NCBI GenBank assembly: GCA_003219945.1
Contig: QHQV01000085.1
Coordinates: 1 to 7,736 of the forward strand
Direction: 5' to 3'
Length of the DNA: 7,736 nt
From: Verrucomicrobiota bacterium
GTDB lineage: Bacteria > Verrucomicrobiota > Verrucomicrobiia > Chthoniobacterales > UBA10450
Below the pieces are notes generated by a model that searched no databases, had not been told where the DNA came from, and saw only the letters and a program-made list of their open reading frames with translations. Shown in pieces: positions 1 to 6,249 of the stretch. The translations under genes and the position numbers were made by a program. Position 1 is the stretch's first letter; each line of letters begins with the position of its first letter.

Positions 1-356
1 AAATAGAGACGCTCACCGAATTTGTCGCCGCGTTGCGGCAGCAAACTGAAATCGTCCGGAAGAATATCATTATAGGCCAACTCGGCGCCGACGGGTGTGT
101 AAACGGCAATTGCGGAAGCACGCGCTGTTTTCCGTGCGTCGCCCACAGCGCGATGGCTACAGGCACTTGAAATCGCAGCTGCTGTGTCCCGCAGAAAACA
201 TCTGTTCAGTTCCGCGGCTTCCTCCGGCGTTAGTGGCGGGACCATTCGTGTTTTCACTCGTCCGGCTAGTGGCGCTTTAGTCATAACCCCCAATGCGCAA
301 AGACCCCGCGCGCGGCGATTGGGAAGATTTGGATCGAGAACAAGAAACGATTTCAT
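1..356 (-). CDS. Partial DUF2064 / TIGR04282-type glycosyltransferase (5' part only)
   Basis: This gene is cut by the left edge of the window. Reading the minus strand from ATG at 356 gives 118 open codons with no stop. The N-terminus carries a nucleotidyltransferase/glycosyltransferase-like signature, LGVMTKAPLAGRVKTR (residues 22-37), then PPLTPEEAAELNRCFLRDTAAAI (40-62), AIAVYTPVGAE (82-92) and LLPQRGDKFGERL (105-117). I recognise this run of motifs as the DUF2064 family, which databases name TIGR04282 'arsenosugar biosynthesis glycosyltransferase'. The family is GT-A-like and related to CofC-type enzymes, and it should act in the cytoplasm on a nucleotide-sugar donor. The metal-binding and acceptor half lies outside the window, so the true substrate cannot be judged. 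The start at 356 is preferred over Met25 because the first beta strand (LCALGVMTKAP) must be included. No strong Shine-Dalgarno is visible. The gene is transcribed away from the cyclase gene at 610. The arsenosugar role is inherited from the family name and is not shown here. Confidence 0.75.
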   Translation of the reverse strand, partial: MKSFLVLDPNLPNRRARGLCALGVMTKAPLAGRVKTRMVPPLTPEEAAELNRCFLRDTAAAISSACSHRAVGDARKTARASAIAVYTPVGAELAYNDILPDDFSLLPQRGDKFGERLY

Positions 357-441
357 CCGCTAACGAGAATGTTTTTCACACCGCAAGAAGATGATTTGAA
401 TTTTCCTTTTACAAGATTTCTTCTTCTAAGCTGAGTGAATA

Positions 442-481
442 ACCCGAATTTGTCTCGGCGGCTGCCCTCGCAAATTCGGGT
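442..481. repeat. Perfect 11-bp inverted repeat in a divergent intergenic region
   Basis: ACCCGAATTTG at 442-452 is the exact reverse complement of CAAATTCGGGT at 471-481, with an 18-nt GC-rich spacer that can itself form a small GGC/GCC pairing. It lies 86 bp upstream of the glycosyltransferase start on the minus strand and 129 bp upstream of the cyclase start on the plus strand. Because both genes read away from it, and no T-run follows either arm, it is unlikely to be a terminator for either. It could be an operator-type dyad, a folded leader element or one copy of a dispersed palindromic repeat. The rest of the 357-609 gap is AT-rich, with several TTATT copies at 551-576, and I find no convincing promoter hexamer pair in it. 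Confidence 0.6.
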
Positions 482-609
482 GTAAAAGAGCTGTTGATAA
501 TATCTGTGCGCTAGAGCGACAAATGTTCGTTGTCGAAACGGACTGCCACTTATTACAGGTTATTCAAACTTATTAGCGAATTGCTCGAAGATGCTTTAAC
601 AAAGTCGGA

Positions 610-1503
610 ATGAGCAAAATTTTGCACGCCGTACTGATTTCGGGTTTGCTTGTTTTGCTCTGTGGGGCATCCGTCGCTGCGGATGCCGCCCCGCCCAACA
701 AGCCAGCATCTGACACAGACGCCCTACAACTTTGGCAAATCCAGCGAACGCTCGCGTCAAAGAAGTACGTCGACTTAACGCACGAGTTTGCGCCGGGAAT
801 TCCGCGATGGCCCGGTTTTCCGGATGAAACGCGTAAAACAATTTACTGGTACGATCCGCCAAAGGACGTATCCGCCGCCGCGGACAAGCGTCCTGAGACG
901 ATGGGCTCCGGTTTTTTCTCGGAACTCTTCACGCACGTCGGTCAATGGGGAACGCACGTTGATCCGCCGGCGCATTTTATCAGAGGTCTGCGCACTGTTG
1001 ACCAGATCGATCCGAAAGAAATGATTCTGCCGCTGGTCGTTATCGATGTGCATGAGGAAGCAGCGAAAAATCCTGATTACACGCTCTCCCTTGATCGCGT
1101 GAAAAAGTGGGAGAAAGATCATGGCCAAATTCCCGCCGGTGCCTTTGTGGCGATGCGCACTGATTGGTCGAAGCGGTGGCCTGACGCTGCGAAAATGGAA
1201 AACAAAGATGCAAAGGGTGTCGTGCATTATCCCGGCTGGAGCCTGCCAGTGCTGAAATATCTCTACGAAGGCCGCAAGATCACTGCGTCGGGCCACGAAA
1301 CCACCGACACCGATCCGGGCCTCGCCACGAGTAAAGAGGATTACTCGCTGGAGACTTACATCCTGAGCACGAACCATTATCAGATCGAGTTGCTCACGAA
1401 TCTTGATCAGCTTCCTGAAGCCGGAGCGCTAGTCGTGGTCAGTTTTCCCAAACCGAAAGGCGGATCCGGTTTTCCCGCACGGGTATTTGCGATCGTGCCG
1501 TAA
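610..1503 (+). CDS. Secreted cyclase-family protein (kynurenine formamidase-like metal hydrolase)
   Basis: The 297-residue product belongs to the cyclase family (PF04199), which includes kynurenine formamidase and other metal-dependent amide/ester hydrolases. A Sec signal peptide is visible at residues 1-24 (hydrophobic ISGLLVLLCGASVAA ending near AADA), so the enzyme should be exported. The core signature is GQWGTHVDPPAHF (111-123), the family's H-x-G-T-H-x-D-x-P-x-H box; His116, Asp118 and His122 are present, but the first His of the usual box is Gln112. Two further family blocks follow: SGHETTDTDPG (227-237), with His229, and YQIELLTNLDQLP (257-269), with Glu260 where the family has a second metal-site Glu. 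The length and the order of motifs look complete. The start at 610 is supported by the signal peptide, though the upstream Shine-Dalgarno is weak. The substrate cannot be deduced: the signal peptide and Gln112 argue against a standard cytoplasmic KynB in tryptophan breakdown. It reads in the same direction as the serine hydrolase gene 68 bp downstream. Confidence 0.85.
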   Translation: MSKILHAVLISGLLVLLCGASVAADAAPPNKPASDTDALQLWQIQRTLASKKYVDLTHEFAPGIPRWPGFPDETRKTIYWYDPPKDVSAAADKRPETMGSGFFSELFTHVGQWGTHVDPPAHFIRGLRTVDQIDPKEMILPLVVIDVHEEAAKNPDYTLSLDRVKKWEKDHGQIPAGAFVAMRTDWSKRWPDAAKMENKDAKGVVHYPGWSLPVLKYLYEGRKITASGHETTDTDPGLATSKEDYSLETYILSTNHYQIELLTNLDQLPEAGALVVVSFPKPKGGSGFPARVFAIVP

Positions 1504-1571
1504 AGCCAACGCATTGCTGCACGCCAAAATCGCGCTCGACTCAGCCAATGCGCTGCGGCGAAAATCTACAC

Positions 1572-2523
1572 ATGAGACTCCCTGCTTTGGCCATGGCCCT
1601 TGTGCTCGCGACGAATGCCTTCGGCCAGCCGAAACCAGAGTCCACTCCTGGCGACACCGGCAGCGATTTGCTTCGGAAAAAGCTTGAGACCCGTATCCGC
1701 GACATCGCCGACAAGTTTGATGGCGTGATGGGTGTAGCCATTCTCGATCTGACCGATGGCCAGATTTTTTCGCTTAACGCCGATCGCGTTTTTCCGACTG
1801 CGAGCTCAATCAAAATCGCGGTCCTCGTGGAGCTGTATCGTCAGGACCAGGAGACGCGCTCGGGCGCGAAAGGGAAAGCGAGATTAGACGACACATACAC
1901 CTTCGATCCCAAAGACCTGGTCGAGGACAGCCGAATCATGGCCGGTCCCACTGCGGGCGTGACGCATGTCACCAATCGCGATCTGGCGCAGTTTATGGTT
2001 GCTGTGAGCGACAACGCTGCTGCGAACATTCTCATCGACCGCGTCGGCAAAGATAATGTAAATGCGACGCTTCGCGCTCTTGGGCTCTCGAAAACAATGT
2101 TGCGCCGGAAAATGGTCGACATCGCCGCAGCTCGTCGCGGCGATGAAAACGTTGCGACACCGGAGGAAATGGGTCCGGCTGTTGGAAGCGATTTACAAAG
2201 GGAAGGTACTTAACAACGAAGCAACCGCGGCCCTCACAAAACAGCTTTCCACGTTAAAGCAGAGTTATATCCCATGGCTTCTGCCGGAGAATGTTCAGGT
2301 AGCGAACAAGCCCGGAGAATTAAAAGCAGTGCGAACCGATTCAGGGATCGTTTTCGCAGCAAACCGGCCGTTTGCGATCTGCGTAATGAGTGCTTACGAT
2401 CGCGACGAGCGCGCGGCCGAGCGCGCCATCAGCGAAGTTGCTCTCGAAGCGTATCGCTATTTTGAAATGCGCGGCAAAACGTCGGAGTATGGACGCGCGT
2501 TGCCACAAGCGGAGAAGCGGTAG
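1572..2523 (+). pseudogene. Class A beta-lactamase-fold serine hydrolase, interrupted by a frameshift
   Basis: Two overlapping frames together encode one serine hydrolase of the beta-lactamase class A fold (PF13354-like). The first frame runs from 1572 to a stop at 2211-2213. The second carries the rest and stops at 2521-2523. Removing one G from the GGG at 2171-2173 restores ...NVATPEEM-VRLLEAIYKGK..., the usual conserved junction, and gives a 316-residue protein. A signal peptide is visible at residues 1-19 (MRLPALAMALVLATNAFGQ), which is why I prefer ATG 1572 over ATG 1548. Active-site motifs in restored numbering are S78-S-I-K81 (SxxK), S146-D-N148 (SDN) and K246-P-G248 in the place of KTG. 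The Glu166 box of true class A beta-lactamases is not evident; the equivalent stretch reads LRRKMVDIAAARRGDENVATP. A periplasmic peptidase or esterase of this fold is therefore as likely as a beta-lactamase. Without correction, the first frame ends after 213 residues and lacks the KPG strand. Either this is a real pseudogene or a one-base sequencing error in a G run. Confidence 0.8.
2171..2173 (+). other. Apparent +1 frameshift site in a GGG run
   Basis: The sequence reads gaa-atg-ggt-ccg in the upstream frame. Homology-like continuity switches to gtc-cgg-ctg-ttg (VRLLEAIY) beginning at 2173. One surplus G in this three-base run explains the whole shift. No slippery heptamer of the classical programmed -1 type and no obvious downstream stem-loop are seen, so programmed frameshifting is not favoured. 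Confidence 0.7.
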
Positions 2524-2592
2524 AACAAAGAGACGCAGAAGATAATTCGGTTTGTTCATGTTTCGCCTGGCATTTGGCAGCTTACGGGCGAT

Positions 2593-3183
2593 ATGTCCCA
2601 GCTATCCAGCCCGGGATACGAACGAATCATTCATCGCGTCGCGCGCGAAGTGGATGTAGCGGGTTATCGTCGACAACGCGCCAAGCGCAAAGCGAAATGC
2701 TTCCGAGCGTGTGTGAAACTCAAATGCGGTGCTGAAACCATTTCGTTGTTCCACAACAGTAGATCCGGATATCGAGCTCAGTACTATTCGTCAGTTGCTA
2801 GCGGTGAAAAGGCAAATCGATTTGCATTGGCAGTTCTGGTGCCGCGCATAGGTGAGTTGCTTAGAGGGAAGGAGAAGCGCGGCTGTTCGTGGCCGTGGAT
2901 GGAGAAGTCGCTATTGGACGCTGCAGCAAAGATATGGATTCATCAGGGCGCTTGGCTGCGTGCCAATGCGCGACGGGAACGAAGGCTTTTCGTGAAACGC
3001 TGGCTCAAAGCGCAATCTGATAAGGATAAAGACCGACGCAAGAAAGCCCGATGGTCGATGCTTACTCCATCTTCGGAAGTCTGCTTGGAACTCAAAGGCG
3101 GATTTGTTTCGCTCTCAGGTGTGCCAGCCGGTTCGTTCAAAGAAACCCGATCACGAGAATTACATGAGCTGGGTTTCACCTAG
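2593..3183 (+). CDS. Hypothetical strongly basic protein, no recognised family
   Basis: I do not recognise this 196-residue product. It has about 43 Lys/Arg against about 18 Asp/Glu, five cysteines (36, 40, 45, 98, 164) and no signal peptide or membrane segment, so a cytoplasmic, possibly nucleic-acid-binding protein is conceivable. Basic clusters lie at residues 26-38 (RRQRAKRKAKCFR) and 123-153. The middle (76-92, FALAVLVPRIGELLRG) looks helical and amphipathic, and a tryptophan-rich patch (WPWMEKSLLDAAAKIWIHQGAW) spans 100-121. The C-terminus (CLELKGGFVSLSGVPAG, 164-180) looks like a small beta unit. Codon use is broadly like its neighbours but includes more AGA, ATA and CTA codons, which may hint at a foreign or fast-evolving gene. 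No convincing Shine-Dalgarno precedes the ATG. The frame is open from 2524 but offers no earlier ATG, GTG or TTG. It ends 56 bp before the convergent priA stop. It could also be a chance open frame, since its antisense strand is open over part of its length. Confidence 0.45.
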   Translation: MSQLSSPGYERIIHRVAREVDVAGYRRQRAKRKAKCFRACVKLKCGAETISLFHNSRSGYRAQYYSSVASGEKANRFALAVLVPRIGELLRGKEKRGCSWPWMEKSLLDAAAKIWIHQGAWLRANARRERRLFVKRWLKAQSDKDKDRRKKARWSMLTPSSEVCLELKGGFVSLSGVPAGSFKETRSRELHELGFT

Positions 3184-3239
3184 CGCTAGCGGGTGCGGAA
3201 CGCGCTGACGAGATAACTGTGTTAGTTGTCGTTCCAAGC

Positions 3240-5489
3240 TTAAAGCAACTGATATGGATCAACGTCGACAGCTACGGTGACGTCTTCGGGGAAGGGCAGT
3301 TTGTCGAGAGTTTCGCGGACGAGACGGCTCAGGCGCATGATGGCTTCGCCGCGGATCAAAATGTGGAAACGGAATTGGCCTTGTAGTTTTTCCAGCGGTG
3401 CTGGAGTTGCATCGCCCAACGTGAACTCTTTCGGCAGCGCTTCGCTCAGGCGGCGTTTTAAGGTTTCGGCCGAAAGTTTGGCGCGGCCTTCGTGCGCAGA
3501 GCGCACGGTCATCAGGATCGCATGTTTGAATGGCGGGAAATCGCAGCGTTCGCGAAACTCGAGCTCCTGCTGGAAATATCCTGCGAAATCATGGTGCCGC
3601 GCAAATTGAATCGAGGGACTGAACGGTGTGTACGTTTGCACGAAAACTTCGCCGGCTGTCTCGCCGCGTCCGGCACGTCCTGCCACCTGGGTGAGAAGTT
3701 GGAACGTGCGTTCGCCTGCGCGGAAATCGGGAAGATGCAGGGCTAGATCGGCATTGATGATACCGACAAGCGTTACGTTTGGAAAATGCAGGCCTTTCGC
3801 GATCATTTGTGTGCCGACGAGAATGTCGATCTTGCCCGTGCGAAAATTTCGCAGCGTTTCGCGATACGCTTCTTTGCGCGTCATCGAATCCGCGTCCATG
3901 CGGCGCACCACCGCTTTGGGGAAAATTTGGGCAACGGTTGATTCCACTTTCTCAGTGCCGAAGCCGTGATAAATCAGCGCGTCTTGTCCGCAGGCCGGAC
4001 ATTTGTTGGGAACAGCGGCGCTGTGCCCGCACAAATGACAACTCAATCGGCCGGCGACCGCTGGATGCCGATGGAACGTGAGCGCAACACTGCAATTCGG
4101 ACAATTTCGGGCTTCACCACAATTGCTGCACAACAGCGACGTGGAGAACCCGCGCCGGTTCAAAAACAGAATTGTTTGCTCGCGTTTCTCCAATCTGTCG
4201 GCAATGGCTTGCGACAATCTTTCTGACACAATGGTGGCTTTCTTTTCCCTTCGCTGTTCCTGGCGCAGATCGACAACGCGCATGAGCGGCATCTGCTTTT
4301 GGTCCACACGCTGCGTAAGGGTAATGAGCCGGTACTTTCCGATCGTAGCATTGTGATAACTCTCCAGCGACGGCGTTGCGCTGCCTAAAACGACGACGCA
4401 TTTTTCGATTTTCGCGCGGACCACTGCGAGATCGCGCGCGTGATATCGCGGCGCTTCTTCCTGTTTGTAAGTTGTTTCGTGTTCTTCATCGACAACGATG
4501 AGCCCGAGGTTCTTCAGCGGCGCGAACACTGCGCTGCGCGCGCCGATCACGATGCGGGCGCGGCCGGAATGAATCTTGTGCCATTCGTCGTGGCGTTCGC
4601 CCTCGGACAGATGACTGTGCAAAACAGCGACGGCATCCTGCGCCTCGGCGAAACGGCCTTTGAAGCGTTCCACCGTTTGCGGCGTAAGCGAGATTTCGGG
4701 AACGAGAACAATTGCCGTGCGTCCGCGGTCGAGCGCTGCGCAGATGGCCTGCAGATAAATTTCCGTTTTGCCGGAACCCGTGACGCCGTGGAGTAAAATC
4801 GGACGTGCGTTCTCAGGTGCTTGGAGCGCTTGCTCGATTTCGTTTAATGCGTGCGTTTGCTCCTCGTTCAGAACGAGATTCGAGGTTGCGATGAATTGTT
4901 CGTCGCCATGCGGATCGCGCACCACTGCTTCTTCGCGCAGTTCGGCGAGACCGCGCTTTACTAGTGCGCGCAACGTCTGGTTATCGAGCGAGGTTTGCCG
5001 AAGCAGTTCCGCCGCGCGTACCGGCTTTTCCAGCTTGGCGATCGCTTCCAACAACTCGGCCTGCCTTGGCGCGCGTCTTCGCAATTTTTCCATTTCGCCT
5101 TGGTCGACGTTGCTCGCGGGTTGCACAAACAACTGCTTTTTCCAGCCGACTTCCGCGCGCCGGATCACTTGCGGAAGCACACTGCGCATCACCGCTTCGA
5201 TCGGACAGCAATAATACGTGCCGATCCACCTTGCGAGTTCGAGCAACTGTTCGCTCAAGATCGGTGCGTCCCCGACAATGGCTTCGATTGACCGGATGCC
5301 TTTGACTTCGCTTTGCTCGGGGACCGCAACGACGGTTGCCAGCGCCGATTTATCCCGGAACGGCACCCGCACGCGGGAACCCACTCCGACGCGATCGGCT
5401 AAATTTTCCGGCACCGAATAATCGAGCTCGCGATGGATTGCCCGATCAACAATGACGCGAACGTAGCGCGTCCCATCCTCATGATTCAT
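3240..5489 (-). CDS. priA: Primosomal protein N' (replication restart helicase PriA)
   Basis: PriA is the superfamily 2 3'-to-5' DNA helicase that recognises stalled forks and reloads the replicative helicase. With ATG at 5489 the product has 749 residues, near the 732 of E. coli PriA. Domain order is complete. The N-terminal DNA-binding domain starts at YVRVIVDRAIHRELDY (9-24). Helicase motifs follow: Walker A GVTGSGKT (235-242), motif Ia VLVPEISLTPQ (261-271), DEEH (334-337) and GSATPS (369-374). Eight zinc cysteines sit at 454, 457, 463, 466, 484, 487, 497 and 500. Motif V region is VGTQMIAKGLHFPNVTLVGI (558-577), motif VI is QVAGRAGRG (601-609), and the C-terminal domain ends in VDVDPYQLL. 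The frame stays open upstream to an ATG at 5714, but that adds 75 residues with no PriA character (rich in Arg, Cys and His) and would overlap the divergent lytic transglycosylase gene by 174 bp, so I reject it. All catalytic and zinc residues are intact and nothing suggests decay. It is convergent with the hypothetical gene ending at 3183. Confidence 0.97.
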   Translation of the reverse strand: MNHEDGTRYVRVIVDRAIHRELDYSVPENLADRVGVGSRVRVPFRDKSALATVVAVPEQSEVKGIRSIEAIVGDAPILSEQLLELARWIGTYYCCPIEAVMRSVLPQVIRRAEVGWKKQLFVQPASNVDQGEMEKLRRRAPRQAELLEAIAKLEKPVRAAELLRQTSLDNQTLRALVKRGLAELREEAVVRDPHGDEQFIATSNLVLNEEQTHALNEIEQALQAPENARPILLHGVTGSGKTEIYLQAICAALDRGRTAIVLVPEISLTPQTVERFKGRFAEAQDAVAVLHSHLSEGERHDEWHKIHSGRARIVIGARSAVFAPLKNLGLIVVDEEHETTYKQEEAPRYHARDLAVVRAKIEKCVVVLGSATPSLESYHNATIGKYRLITLTQRVDQKQMPLMRVVDLRQEQRREKKATIVSERLSQAIADRLEKREQTILFLNRRGFSTSLLCSNCGEARNCPNCSVALTFHRHPAVAGRLSCHLCGHSAAVPNKCPACGQDALIYHGFGTEKVESTVAQIFPKAVVRRMDADSMTRKEAYRETLRNFRTGKIDILVGTQMIAKGLHFPNVTLVGIINADLALHLPDFRAGERTFQLLTQVAGRAGRGETAGEVFVQTYTPFSPSIQFARHHDFAGYFQQELEFRERCDFPPFKHAILMTVRSAHEGRAKLSAETLKRRLSEALPKEFTLGDATPAPLEKLQGQFRFHILIRGEAIMRLSRLVRETLDKLPFPEDVTVAVDVDPYQLL

Positions 5490-5490
5490 G

Positions 5491-5536
5491 CTCGTGCTCG
5501 TGCCCGTAATTTTGTAATCGGCTATTGTAGCACGAG
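5491..5536. promoter_or_regulatory. Divergent priA / lytic transglycosylase control region with an 8-bp dyad
   Basis: Only 51 bp (5490-5540) separate the two divergent starts, so both promoters must overlap or extend into the genes. CTCGTGCT at 5491-5498 is inverted as AGCACGAG at 5529-5536, and the left arm lies within a tandem repeat of CTCGTG (5491-5502). On the minus strand 5529-5524 reads TACAAT, a good -10 match. It would start priA RNA near 5517, giving a leader of about 28 nt to ATG 5489; no good -35 is seen at 16-18 nt spacing. If real, this supports the short PriA start. All of this is pattern inference. Confidence 0.3.
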
Positions 5537-5540
5537 TTGA

Positions 5541-6143
5541 ATGATACAATTCCTGTTCAAACTGGTTCTCTGCGTGTTGCTGGCAATCGCTGCGGCATTT
5601 GCTTATCTCGCAGTTAAATCGGGTGATCCGCTGTACATATTTTACGAATGGATGAGTCCGGCCCGGTTTCATCGGTACGACCGGCTCATCCGGAGCGTTG
5701 CGTTGGAACATCATCTCGATCCGATGCTGGTGAAAGCCGTCGTCTGGCGCGAGAGCCGGTTCGATTCAAAGAAACATGGCAGCCATGGAGAGCGCGGACT
5801 GATGCAGGTGAGCGAACGAGCGGCCAACGAATGGGCGCGCGAAAACAAGGTCGCCGGTTTCAAGCCGGATCAACTTTTCGAACCAAAGACAAATCTAGAA
5901 GCGGGCAGCTGGTATTTGCATCGGGCCATGGAACACTGGACCCATCAGTCTGATCCAATTCCTTTCGCGTTGGCGGAGTACAACGCTGGCGCCAGTCGCG
6001 CCCAGCGTTGGAGCGGTGGAAATGACGTTGCCGAGATACCGGAACGTCAGTTTGTTCAAAAGATCGATTTCCCCGCAACGCGTAGATACGTCGAATCGAT
6101 TATCGACCGCTACAAATTCTATCAACGCCGCGGGCGGATGTGA
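5541..6143 (+). CDS. Membrane-anchored SLT-family lytic transglycosylase
   Basis: The 200-residue product is a compact soluble lytic transglycosylase-like enzyme (PF01464, lysozyme-like fold). It cleaves the MurNAc-GlcNAc bond of peptidoglycan with formation of 1,6-anhydroMurNAc. An N-terminal hydrophobic segment at residues 3-25 (LFKLVLCVLLAIAAAFAYLAV), with no obvious cleavage site or lipobox cysteine, should anchor it in the inner membrane facing the periplasm. Catalytic motifs are in the family order: VKAVVWRESRFDSKKHGSHGERGLMQV (64-90), with Glu71 as the expected general acid and GLMQV at 86-90; NLEAGSWYL (118-126); ALAEYNAG (143-150); and a terminal FPATRRYVESIIDRYKFY (177-194). There is little beyond the catalytic domain and no LysM or other wall-binding domain. 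ATG 5541 directly precedes the membrane segment, with a weak GAG-type ribosome site. It is divergent from priA; no shared function with priA is implied. Confidence 0.9.
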   Translation: MIQFLFKLVLCVLLAIAAAFAYLAVKSGDPLYIFYEWMSPARFHRYDRLIRSVALEHHLDPMLVKAVVWRESRFDSKKHGSHGERGLMQVSERAANEWARENKVAGFKPDQLFEPKTNLEAGSWYLHRAMEHWTHQSDPIPFALAEYNAGASRAQRWSGGNDVAEIPERQFVQKIDFPATRRYVESIIDRYKFYQRRGRM

Positions 6144-6249
6144 GGAGAGACAGCGTGCAGATCAGATCATGGCAGTCGGTGTCGTCGCGTTTTTCGAGTT
6201 GTGCAGTAACAATGTCTAACTAGAGTTTGCGACCTTCGTTGAGGGCGAT

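Noticed and set aside
95..280. Small plus-strand open frame (61 codons)
   Set aside because: It is antisense to the truncated glycosyltransferase, whose family motifs are clear on the minus strand.
775..1377. Long minus-strand open frame (200 codons) antisense to the cyclase gene
   Set aside because: It is antisense to a gene with clear family motifs, and its own translation is low in recognisable structure and rich in Arg, as expected of a shadow frame.
1548..1571. Alternative upstream ATG for the serine hydrolase
   Set aside because: It adds MRCGENLH before a textbook signal peptide that begins at ATG 1572, and has no better ribosome site.
3212..3230. Small hairpin (GATAACT / AGTTGTC, loop GTGTT) between the convergent genes
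   Set aside because: Seven pairs including one G-U pair, AT-rich, with no T-run after it on either strand; too weak to call a terminator.
4440..4796. Plus-strand open frames inside priA, such as this 118-codon one
   Set aside because: They are antisense to intact helicase motifs of priA and show no family signature of their own.
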